This document shows, piece by piece, positions 55,201-64,000 of a DNA stretch of 64,000 bases. The notes below the pieces were generated by a model. That model made no database searches, was not told the DNA's origin, and worked only from the letters and a program-made list of their open reading frames with translations. The stretch's first letter is position 1. Every line of letters begins with the position of its first letter. Source of the stretch: Malachius bipustulatus (taxonomy: Eukaryota > Arthropoda > Insecta > Coleoptera > Melyridae); the NCBI GenBank assembly GCA_910589415.1, contig OU342637.1:31960162-32024161 (forward strand), in the 5' to 3' direction. A program made the translations under genes and the position numbers.

Positions 55201-57740
55201 AGATTTAAAACTTTATTTTCATTTATAAAAAAAGTAAATTGTTCACTTCTTTTCTTTAAGAGTTCAAACAAGCAAAAACGTATCCTGATTATCATTACCA
55301 CTGCAATAAGGAATTTTTAGCTCCCCAAGCAAAGAATTCTTTTGAAATTGCAACTCTTGTTACTTACTATTCTTTTTATACAGCTACAATGAAAGTTTTC
55401 TAGAATGCAACTAAAAATTTCTTTAATTTATGATTAATTTTTAATGTTTTTCATTGTTTTATTTGTGATTTTTAGAAATTTTTCAGTTTTTATATTTTGT
55501 TTTTTATTTATATAAAAAATATTTTTTGGTTATTTTCCTTAGGAGTTCAAATAAGCAAAAAATCGTATCGTTATCACCACTGAATAGGCCGAAATCAGAA
55601 TTTTTGTCCCAATTTTACCCAAAAATTGTAAAAAAATTAAATTAAAATTGCAACGCTTGTAATATACTATCATTTTTCTACGGCTACAATCAAAGTTTTC
55701 ACGTAATCTCTGAAAAATCAATTTTTCATTTCTTTAGTTAAGTTATGCAAACCTGATCTGAGCTAACCGGAATTTTTTCTGATATCTTTTACAAAAAAAA
55801 TTCCAGATAATTAATTTATGAAGCAATTCTATTTTTGAAAGAATGTTTGCCTTATTGACGTGATAAAATAAACTAACTCGCTTCCTGTTTTGTATTTTTT
55901 TTATTTTTTAGTTTTTATACAATTTCCCTTTATAGAAAAAAGTATGTTCTTTGCTTCTTTTCTTTAAGAGTTCAAACAAGCAAAAAAACGAATGCAACTA
56001 AAATTTCTATAACTTTAAATCAATTTTTTCACTTGATTATGCAAACCTGAAGAACTGACCGGCATTTTTCAAAATTTGACTTAATATTTTCGCAAAAAAA
56101 TGTCAAATGAACTTATTTTGTGAAGTAATTATTTTGTTTCCAAAAGAATGTTTGCCATAAAACTCTAAAAATCAGCTCGCTGTTTGTATTGTAATTTTTT
56201 TTATTATTTTTTATTATTTTATTAATCACTTGTTACTCTTGTTACTTACTATCATTTTTCTACAGCTACAATAAAAGCTTTCCGTTAAAAATGTAACTAA
56301 CATTTTTATAATTTTTATTTCTTTTATTTAGTTATAAAAACCAGACATGAACTGACCTGGATTTATGACTTGTCTTAGTTTGTTTTGCAAAAAAAGCCAA
56401 TTTATGAAATTTTGAATTGTTCATTTTCGTTTAAAAAAATTATCTTTTTTCTTTTCTTGAGAGTTCAATCAAGCAGAAAATGTTTCATAATCACCATCAC
56501 AACCACGATAAACCATTTTCAGCTCTCCGCACATTTATCATCAAAATTGGCCTAAAGTAAAATTTTTTGCCCATTAACTATCATAACTCAAACTGCCTTT
56601 ATAGCCCTACAATTTTTTCAATCTTACTGATCGATTTTCTTTTTTCTTTTCCAGGTAATATCATTCTTACTAGCCATCGCCACTTTAGCGAGTTGTGGAG
56701 TAGTGAGTGACGTAGGCCTTGTTCCCCCACCGATCGGCGCCCCAAGTTATGGCGAGTACAGCGGTGGAAGCGGAAACTCGATAATTTCATCAGGACCAGA
56801 TCACTACGACAGCGGCCCGATAGAATCTGGCGGCGGCTACCATTCATCAGGACACATCGAGTCCTACCCCTCATCTGGAGGATTCTCCGGAGGCGGCGGC
56901 GGCGGCGGCGGTCACATCGAAATCGAAGAAGCCTCCAACAGCATCGGAGGCGGCCACGGCGGAGGCAGTTTCGGAGGCAGCTTCGGAGGCGGTCACGGAG
57001 GCGGCGGTAGCATCGGAGGTAGCTTCGGAGGCGGTCACGGAGGCGGAGGTGGCTTCGGAGGCGGTTTCGGCGGCGGATTCGGAGGTGGAGCCGGAGGTGG
57101 CTTCGGATCAGGAGGTGGATTCGGGGGTGGTTCCGGAGGTGGCTTTGGATCAGGAGGTGGATTCGGGGGTGGTTCCGGAGGCGTCCAAGTAGTCGATGGC
57201 GGCACCAGTTACAGTCAGTCCGTCCAACACCACCCGATTCCGGTGCCGCAACCCGTGCCAGTTATCGTACCCCGTCCAGTACCCGTCGATGTACCCGTAC
57301 CCAAACCTTACGACGTACCTAGACCCGTCCATGTGGACGTCCCGACCCCCGTCAAAGTTCTCGTGGAGAAACCTTACACCGTTGTCTCTCACAAACACAT
57401 TCCCTATCCAGTCAAGAAACCCGTCTACGTCCACATTCCCAAACACATCCACGTTCCAGTAGTGAAGCATTATCCGGTCGTGACACACCGCAAGGTGCCG
57501 ATTCCGGTTCCGGTGAAAATTCCCGTTAGAGTGCCCGTCATTGTCGGTCACCACACTGACGAGGTTCACGGGTACGGGTTCCATGGGGGTTATGGAGGCG
57601 GGTATGGTCACGGATATGGAAGTGGTCATGGGTATAGTCATGGATATGGTCATGGATATGGTCATGGGCACCACGGGATTGTTATCTCTAGTGGACATGG
57701 GCATGGACACGGGCATTATGGTCATCATTACCATCACTGA
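52234..57740 (+). CDS. Gene E: Vajk-like Gly-rich/PVPV/His-rich cuticle-type protein
   Basis: Exon 1 is 52,234-52,248 (ATG GCC GTA CAC GTG, donor GTAAGA) and exon 2 is 56,655-57,740 (acceptor TTCCAG), phase 0, giving MAVHVVISFLLAIATLASC as signal peptide and about 366 residues. A Ser/Gly N-terminal part is followed by (GGGSFGG)n repeats. Residues about 195-307 form the Pro/Val region (VPQPVPVIVPRPVPV, VPVPKPYDVPRP, HIPYPVKKPVYVHIPKHIHV). The tail is His/Gly/Tyr-rich (HGYGHGYGSGHG). The basic KR flanks of genes C and D are missing. An upstream out-of-frame ATG (52,226) in poor context was rejected as start because only the second ATG yields a signal peptide. Intron 1 is 4.4 kb. Poly(A) AATAAA is at 57,818. 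His-rich cuticle proteins often bind metals or catechols; here that is inference. Confidence 0.85.
52828..53050. repeat. Inverted AGATGGCGCTGTAA pair in gene E intron 1
   Basis: AGATGGCGCTGTAA at about 52,829 and its reverse complement TTACAGCGCCATCT at 53,037 enclose a short transposon-like segment. A related TTACAGCGCCCTCT is at 26,514. Confidence 0.6.
54180..56450. repeat. Tandem ~290/440-bp repeats in gene E intron 1
   Basis: ATTGCAACGCTTGTTACGTA and its continuation (TTTTTCTACAGCTACAATCA) recur near 54,199, 54,483, 54,928, 55,357, 55,648 and 56,232. Each unit also has GCAAACCTGA..GAGCTAACCGGA and, in the longer form, GAATGTTTGCCTT and GAGTTCAAACAAGCAAAAA. Short and long variants alternate. 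No coding potential. Confidence 0.85.
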
Positions 57741-57817
57741 AGTGGATGACGAATGAAAGTGTTTTGGTTGTTTCAGTAAATCTAGTCCTGTTGTTAGTTG
57801 TTAGAATGTATTTTTTT

Positions 57818-57823
57818 AATAAA
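57818..57823 (+). terminator. Poly(A) signal of gene E
   Basis: AATAAA, 78 bases after the stop codon. Confidence 0.7.
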
Positions 57824-57839
57824 CGAAAATGTTGTTAGA

Positions 57840-58990
57840 AAGTGAGTTTTATTAATTGATGATGATGACGATGATGGGTGATTTAATGATATATCACGTC
57901 GCTGTTTCCTTATAAATAAGAGAGAAACGGTTGGTCGAGAGAAATTATTATCAGGTGATTAATTATTTAATTCAATAAATTTACGATGTCCAAGCGACGT
58001 AGAAAATTTTATATTCAAAGATTTTACTGTTTAAAATCATGTAGAAAATTTTTCTTTGACGTTTTCTGAGCTTGATAGATGCGGGAATGGGTTAATGAAT
58101 AATGAAAAGTGCAAGATTTCTCTTCAAGGGTTACATTATTATGTCTGAACTACTACTTAAATCAGTAATCAATTTATTTTTATTGATACTTTAATTAATT
58201 CATTTAAGCAGTTTGAATTCTAATTGAATATTTATTGAAAGAAAGTTATCCTATAATAGAAACGATCATGCACCGCTCCCAGAGCGCCTCCAATTCCCCT
58301 CCAATTCATGTGCCATTTAATTTAAAAAAAAAAACAATCACTTCTCGCAAAATATATTTTTTTAAAGTAGGCTGTGATAAAAGAAAAATCAAAAATTAAG
58401 CGAGTATGGGATTTAATGACAACCCCTTGTACAAAATTATCAATTCTCGATTAATCCTCCCGTGTTGCATAATAAAGAGAAATGAAGAGAAAGAGCTTGC
58501 TTATACAACAGAAAATTTCGTACAAATTTCCCAAGACATCTCTCATTCCGTTCTTGTCTCATTATTCACACATTCGGTTATGTAAAATGGAGATTTGCCA
58601 TGATTTATATTATTAATCGCATTATGCGAGAGAAAATATTCTCTTGCGACTGTAGCGCTTCTGGTTAATAATAAATATAATCCATACTGTCACATTTTTT
58701 ATCATTTCCTTTTTCATTTCTACAACTCTTATTAGTGGTTACGTAAGGTGTGGGCTTGTTTGTTTAGACTAGCTGATATTTGCGCGTTAACTTTTACGCG
58801 CAATTATTTTTTATGTTCATTTTCAGTTATATTCAGTTCTTCCAGCAGTATGGAATGACCCCTCATTATCATCATTATCTACAGGATATCCCAGAATAAC
58901 TATAATCATAATTTACTGATATCAGAATAATCTTATTTATCTATTAAAGATCGATAAAAAAAATTTAATTATTAATATCTCAAAGATTCT
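57840..58990. other. Gap downstream of gene E
   Basis: Non-coding. It contains a 21-bp motif (58,266-58,286) with core CGCTCCCAGAGCG that is repeated exactly at 63,758. Otherwise nothing was recognised. Confidence 0.5.
58266..58286. promoter_or_regulatory. 21-bp hairpin motif, copy 1
   Basis: TCATGCACCGCTCCCAGAGC plus G; the core CGCTC-CCA-GAGCG is a perfect 5-bp inverted repeat with a 3-base loop. An identical 21-mer lies at 63,758-63,778, while the flanks of the two copies differ. Function unknown. Confidence 0.5.
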
Positions 58991-58992
58991 TT

Positions 58993-59589
58993 TGCCGATT
59001 TTGGTGAAACTTGACAGTGTTGTTCTTTGTGATAAAATGCAAAATTACCACTAACTAGATGATAATTATCAGTTCCAGAGGCGTTCCTGGAAGGGGGAGG
59101 GAGTCTCACAAATAATATTGACAAAAAATACGCCTCTGTCTTATTTACAAATTTAATATTTTTTTCTGATTAAGCAGCTAAAAATACAACTTTTTTGTCT
59201 CTTACAATTTTTTTGTATCTCGCTTTGTTTTCGAGAAAAAAAATTAAAGCCGCTTCAATGCACGTCGAAAAATTTATAAAATAAAATCAATAAAATTAAA
59301 TCAATTTTCTTGACATGCATTGAAGCAGCTTTAATTTTTTTCTCGAAAAAAAAGTGAGAACCAAAAAAATTGAGGGAGACAAAAAAAGTTGTATTTTTAG
59401 TTGCTTAACCAGAAAAAATATGAAATTTCTAAATAGTGGCGTACATTTTTTGTCAATTGTCAATATTATTCATGAGCTTCCCTCCTCCCCCGGGACGTCA
59501 CTGGAACTCATGATTATCATCTAGTTAGTGCTAACTTTTGTTTTTTATCATAACGAACAACACTGCCAAATTACTCAAAAATCGGCGAT
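58993..59589. mobile_element. Foldback element, ~600-bp palindrome
   Basis: Arms match inverted throughout: TTGACAGTGTTGTTCTTTGT, TAACTAGATGATAATTATCA, GGGAGGGAG, CAGCTAAAAATACAACTTTT and TAAAGCCGCTTCAATGCA all have reversed partners to the right of the centre near 59,285. No coding capacity. Confidence 0.85.
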
Positions 59590-59700
59590 TTATACATATA
59601 CAGAGTGTCACACATTATGTATGGGAAAATTTGTTCCTTTTCGATTTAGAAAATTTTGACTTCGCTAATAATTTGTGCTTTAAAAATGATGTCAAATAAC

Positions 59701-60130
59701 TCGCGCACCTCCTATCACGTGTCTTTTACAACAAACTGTCAAATTATATTTGACATTTATTGACAAAAAATTACATAATATGGCAGTAGTTTTCAAAATT
59801 TTGGAAAATGACACAGGAAAAAATTGTTTGATATTTCATTTTTCACCCATGTACCTCACCAATTTTGAACCCTATCTATCAAAAAAAAATCAAAAATTTT
59901 TTGACTTGGGCATTTTTGAATTTTAAAAAATTTCGAAACTCGCACAAAATTATTCCTTTATATCATATTCATCTTGTAAATGTTACTTTTTGTGACCCGT
60001 TGTTGTTCTAACAACTTTTTCCTGTGACATTTTCCAAAATTTTGAAAACAAATGTCAGATATTGTAATTTTTTGACAAAAAATGTGAAATTTGAAAGTTG
60101 TAAAAGACACTTGACAGAATAGGTGTGTGC
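59701..60130. mobile_element. Foldback element, ~430-bp palindrome
   Basis: CACGTGTCTTTTACAAC at the left and GTTGTAAAAGACACTTG at the right, with matching inner parts (AAAATTTTGGAAAATGACAC / GTGACATTTTCCAAAATTTT). It lies next to the previous palindrome but is unrelated in sequence. Confidence 0.8.
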
Positions 60131-60695
60131 CGTTTTTTTCGACATTTTCAAAATTCCAATTTCAAGTGATAGAAACAGCCCCTCAAAAATGTAAATATAA
60201 ATTTCTCCTTACTGTGATAATTTTCATTATCTCGGCAGGTTTGCTATGTGATAATCAGGATCGCCATAATAACGTGTTGATAATGATCTATGGTCATTAT
60301 TTAATTAATAACGATTAAATCTTGATTATAATTATTATTAGAGTACCTACGATAATAATATTGATGTCATAATTATAAATGTCCCATTCATTAAAATACC
60401 GTTCTGTTATGTTTGTGTAAACATGTAATGTGTCCATTGACCGCCATCGGTTAATGCTGATGGTTGCATTTCTATTATATTATAAACACCTGATTTTATT
60501 TACATATCGCTGTTAAGGTTAACTTAATACTATTCGCTTAAAGAAGCTTCAGATCAAACCGTTTGCGACAGAAAACCAAATTTTGGTTGAAAGTTTCATT
60601 TTTTCATTCCAAGGGGCCTTTTAAAAATGAAAATTAAATTTTCACTGAAACTATTTGATATTTTGAAAAACAGCGAATAAAGTGGTTTTTTTTTT
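60131..60695. other. AT-rich gap between foldback elements
   Basis: No gene is visible; the 63-codon frame at 60,127-60,318 begins inside the palindrome arm and looks random. Nothing else was recognised. Confidence 0.4.
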
Positions 60696-60696
60696 G

Positions 60697-61294
60697 TATA
60701 GAGGGTGTTTCAAAACACATTTTGGAAAATAAAACATGCAATTCCTTGGGATATTCTAAGAAAAAAAGTTCCACAAAATGTGATGTTTTAGAGACAAAAA
60801 AAAAATTGTTTCTAATGATATCTCAGAAACCGTTTGAGACACAGAACTCAGCTTCTGATGAAAACATCTCAATTTTAATATTACCTATTTTCTGAGCACT
60901 AATTCAATTTTTTACAAGATTTTTACTCACGCAATTGATTTATATTTATGCAATCCGAGGTGGTAGAAATATTCTAAACCCAACGTCTAGAATTATCTGT
61001 CATATCATTATTACGGTGAATTGGGCAACAGAATATTCATGGTATTAGCGTGATGACGTCATCATGTTTACGGTAGCTTGCTGATAATATTACTCGTACT
61101 AAACGGCGAGAGCGGCAACCATCGAGGGCCGAATTGATTTTCTTCAGGCTGAGCCAAGCTCAATTTTTCCATATCGTTACAATATAGAAACCATGGGCCT
61201 TTTAAAAAGCCATTGTCGTAGAAATTAGGGGCACTCTGAGATATCGTTAAATCCATATAAAAAAATGAATTTTTGTTTGAAACACCCTGTAAGT
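60697..61294. mobile_element. MITE-like element with GGGTGTTTCAAA ends
   Basis: The left end TATAGAGGGTGTTTCAAAA and right end TTTGAAACACCCTGTAAGTA are inverted. Inside, GATATCTCAGA occurs at 60,818 and inverted at about 61,235. Arms are imperfect. It is probably related to the ACAGGGTG-ended foldback elements elsewhere. Confidence 0.6.
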
Positions 61295-61797
61295 ACTTGA
61301 GAGAGTGACTTTGGAACAAATTTGGTAATTCTTACGATCCAAAATGTCTCTAATAGCTCGGTGGTGTACCGATTGAACAATCCAGGTTAGAGGTCACTTT
61401 TTTTTGTTTCTTCAGGGTCCCATACTTTTTTCGTTTGAGAAATGCTACAATTCCATAGTGGGTTTAACCATAGCTCTATTAACTCAAAATAAGTCACAAA
61501 TCTCGAAATAACACTTCTTCCCAGAATTGGCATAAACATCCCGGCAGTGTGGTTAATAGCTCCATCCTGCTGAAATTAGATTCTTCGTAACTTTACACTC
61601 TTCACCAATGCGGTGTTGAAACTTTCCCAATATTATAGAAGAAGTCGCCTGTTGAAAAAAAAAAGATTCCATATCCAATTCATACTTAATAAACCGCGCT
61701 TCGTTTAAACCGCACACCAACATCACCATGTAGACCGGGTATCTGTATCAGTAGGGTGAAAGTGACCAGCACACCAACACACAGTAGGCGCGGTTTG

Positions 61798-61805
61798 TAT
61801 ATAAA
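61798..61805 (+). promoter_or_regulatory. TATA box of gene F
   Basis: TATATAAA, 82 bp before the gene F ATG. No clear initiator match follows at 30-33 bp (GTCGGTATT at about 61,827). Confidence 0.6.
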
Positions 61806-61879
61806 CACTAAAACTCAAACCATACCGTCGGTATTGATTAATGTAACCCAGTCATCTACTTACTCTTCCTCTTCTCATC

Positions 61880-62711
61880 ATGTCATCAGCGGTAAGATAC
61901 GGACCATTGTTCGATATCCCAAGTGTTCCCACCTACTTCTTACCATCATCCCTTCCGGCACGATTTCCGGGGAGTTGAAGTGGGAGCAACAGAAAGCGAG
62001 GGTGCTAATGCTAATACCGCTAGTATTATTAGAGAGACTAGTTTCGCGTTTCGAAAAGGGAAAATCGTGTGCTTTCCCGCTTTACGAGTGCGCTCGAAGG
62101 GATGAAGATGCAAAGTCGACGAGGCAAAGACATAAGGGGGTTGTTAAAAGGGCCGGTTTGAGTGGAGTGGTCTTGAAATAAAACACGACTCCCTTATATA
62201 TGCTGCTTGATTTTCGTGTCGTTTGAATTTAATTTAATAATTATATTTCCAGGATTTGTCTGCTTTCGTCGCAGCCGTCTCACTTTTATTAGCGAGTCTT
62301 GTCGGAGTGCGAGCAGAAGAAATCTCGACTGACTTGAAACCGCCGCCGTTGAACTCGATCGACTCCGATTTCAAGCAATTCAACCAGAACCAGAACCAGA
62401 ACGGTCTCTTTTCGAACCAGTTCACTAACCCTCCAGACAACCAGATTTTGGAAAAATACCAGTTTCAGTTCAACACCGGTTTGTTCCCTGGAGGACAATT
62501 TGGGAACAATAATCATCAGGGCGCTACATCAGGGGTGGGTCATGGAGATGTTCAATTTCAGGGCGTTTTTGGTTCTGGTTCCCACTCGGGGCAGAATTTG
62601 GATTACTACCACTACCAGTATTCCAGTGGTGGTGGTGGTGATGGTGGTAGTGATTCAGATTTTAATTTTAGTGGCAGTGGGAGGTTCACGAACAAGGGGT
62701 TGTTTCATTAG
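61880..62711 (+). CDS. Gene F: small secreted Asn/Gln/Gly-rich protein
   Basis: Exon 1 is 61,880-61,891 (ATG TCA TCA GCG, donor GTAAGA) and exon 2 is 62,253-62,711 (acceptor TTCCAG), phase 0. The product is about 156 residues with signal peptide MSSADLSAFVAAVSLLLASL and probable cleavage after VRA. The mature part has KPPPLNSIDSDFKQFNQNQN, a NQILEKYQFQFNTGLFPGGQ segment, and a Gly/Ser/Tyr-rich end with DYYHYQYSSGGGGDGG. No known domain is recognised. Position, splice design and composition place it with the structural proteins of this cluster. Poly(A) AATAAA is at 62,783-62,788. A longer plus frame overlapping exon 1 (61,756-62,181) reads into the intron and is not used. Confidence 0.8.
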
Positions 62712-62782
62712 TTAAGTTTGTGTAAATACTTAGGTTTAAGAACAATTATTTATATAAAAAAAAGATTGTTTGTACTTTTTTA

Positions 62783-62788
62783 AATAAA
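62783..62788 (+). terminator. Poly(A) signal of gene F
   Basis: AATAAA, about 72 bases after the stop codon. Confidence 0.7.
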
Positions 62789-62799
62789 ATTTGAAAAAA

Positions 62800-63900
62800 T
62801 AATTTTTTTTAATTGTTTGAAAAAATTGTAAAAATTGAAAAAAAAATTTGAAAAAAAATTGTAAAATTTCTCCCATAAGGAAAGCTTGGAGCTTTTTAGG
62901 GAGAAAGGTTTTGTTGCAGTTTCTTTGATTATTTGATACTTTAGGAGGGTCAAGAGGGATCAAGAGAAAAAAATTTTAACTAAAAAAAAAAAATTAGAAA
63001 TCAAAGGTTTTTGTAAAAAAAAATTGATATCTTCAGAAATTTAGATACGAAATGGTGTCTGGACAAAGCTCGAGCATAAAATCAAAGCAAATCTTCTAAA
63101 AAAAAATGACTCAGAAAATTATTTTCCAGCATGCAAAAAGCGTCGTGGTTGGGCGCCACCGGTGCCCTCGATAAAATTGCTAAAGGTGATTTTGAATTCA
63201 AAGTTTAAGGAACGTATACTTATGAATCCTGATACCATTGTTTCCTAGGGACTTTATTAGGTATAGATAGCATTAATAAATTTACAATTACATACAAGCA
63301 AAACCCATAATGCATTTCTGTTGTGGTTTCGTACGAAAAAAAAAAGAAAGTTGAGTCATTAATACCCGGGAATAACATTTCAATAAATTTCAACTTTCAT
63401 CGAACTCGCTCTACTACTAACAGCTTTTACTGATCCCATGAAGATTCACTGCATAACAAACCACCTGAGATTACGAAATTCCATATTTATATCCGAATAG
63501 CTCCAGCTCTACATCATCTACTCAACCTCAGAGAGCGTATTTCTCGAAAAGGAACCTATTTGTCAAGCTTTATAAGAAATGATCAATTCCTGCAGATGAA
63601 AAAATAAAATAAATAACCTGCAATAAAAAAAACACGTGGAGCCGCAATAATTCATCCCTATCAGGTTATGCTCGTTACCCCTCGTACCATCTTATTTCAG
63701 ATTTCTTTCATTTTTTATGTCATTCCCATAGCATAAGTGAACCTGAATCTTTATCGCTCATGCACCGCTCCCAGAGCGTCATAGGAATTATCCTGCAAAA
63801 TACAGCAGGAATGAGCAGTTCTAACTGGAACACCTACTTGCCCTAAAAAGTGGCAAGTTACTTCCCATTCCTCAAACCTTTTGTCTTGTTTTGGGATTGC
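62800..63900. other. Gap downstream of gene F
   Basis: Mostly A/T-rich. GTTGGGCGCCA at 63,148-63,158 matches the 3' end of insect tRNA-Lys, so the minus strand would carry a gypsy-type primer site TGGCGCCCAAC; no flanking LTR pair is seen. The second copy of the 21-bp hairpin motif is at 63,758-63,778. No gene. Confidence 0.4.
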
Positions 63901-63903
63901 TAT

Positions 63904-63992
63904 TATAAAAACAGCTTATTGACGTGTTCAAAGAAGAATAAGAATTTTTTTATTATTAATTAACTCCTCCCACCGACACAAATCAAGTGAGT
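63904..63992 (+). promoter_or_regulatory. Possible promoter and 5' exon of a gene beyond the window
   Basis: TATAAAA at 63,904-63,910 is followed about 80 bases later by a strong donor AA|GTGAGT (63,987-63,992). No ATG lies between, so this would be a non-coding first exon, unlike genes B-F. Only transcript data from beyond the edge can settle it. Confidence 0.3.
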
Positions 63993-64000
63993 TTCAAGAC

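Noticed and set aside
57150..57737. 195-codon antisense frame opposite gene E
   Set aside because: Complement of PVPV and His/Gly repeats; composition follows from the sense strand.

Overview
This is nuclear DNA of an insect or close arthropod relative. Introns are GT-AG, each recognised gene but one has a TATA box, and polyadenylation uses AATAAA. Most of the 64 kb is AT-rich non-coding sequence packed with transposon remnants, foldback elements and tandem repeats. Inside it sit a few GC-richer exons for secreted, glycine- or glutamine-rich, low-complexity proteins of cuticle type. No bacterial features, CRISPR array, rRNA operon or intact tRNA gene was seen. No order can be proven from the sequence alone.

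Six structural-protein genes were reconstructed. A (about 17.5-19.8 kb, +) and B (23.9-28.5 kb, +) share the C-terminal motif SYVPSxQGGI. C (30.0-32.3 kb, -), D (39.5-41.7 kb, +) and E (52.2-57.7 kb, +) share a central region of repeated PYPV/VPVPV blocks between glycine-rich arms, resembling the Vajk-type cuticular proteins of insects. F (61.9-62.7 kb, +) is a small Asn/Gln/Gly-rich secreted protein. B to F share one design: a TATA box, a first coding exon of only 4-5 codons, a phase-0 intron that interrupts the signal peptide, then one large exon. C and D are head to head and carry the same promoter block at the same spacing. They probably act together in secreted extracellular matrix such as cuticle; that is inference from composition.

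Left end (1-9.1 kb): LINE and LTR-retrotransposon debris, a tandem array of about 270-bp units (3.6-5.5 kb), a 5S-rRNA-like SINE fragment, and a foldback element holding a hammerhead-ribozyme-like core. Next comes a minus-strand Ty3/gypsy (errantivirus-like) element at 9,099-15,772. It has identical 245-bp LTRs, a 4-bp target duplication, a tRNA-Ser primer site, gag and PR-RT-RNase H, but no integrase and a broken env: a recent insertion of a deletion derivative.

Centre and right: a second array of the 270-bp repeat (20.0-21.7 kb), different tandem repeats in each large intron, a series of long palindromic elements (33.6-37.0, 43.8-46.6 and 59.0-61.3 kb), many ending in ACAGGGTG, and a 173-bp dimeric satellite (48.4-50.8 kb).
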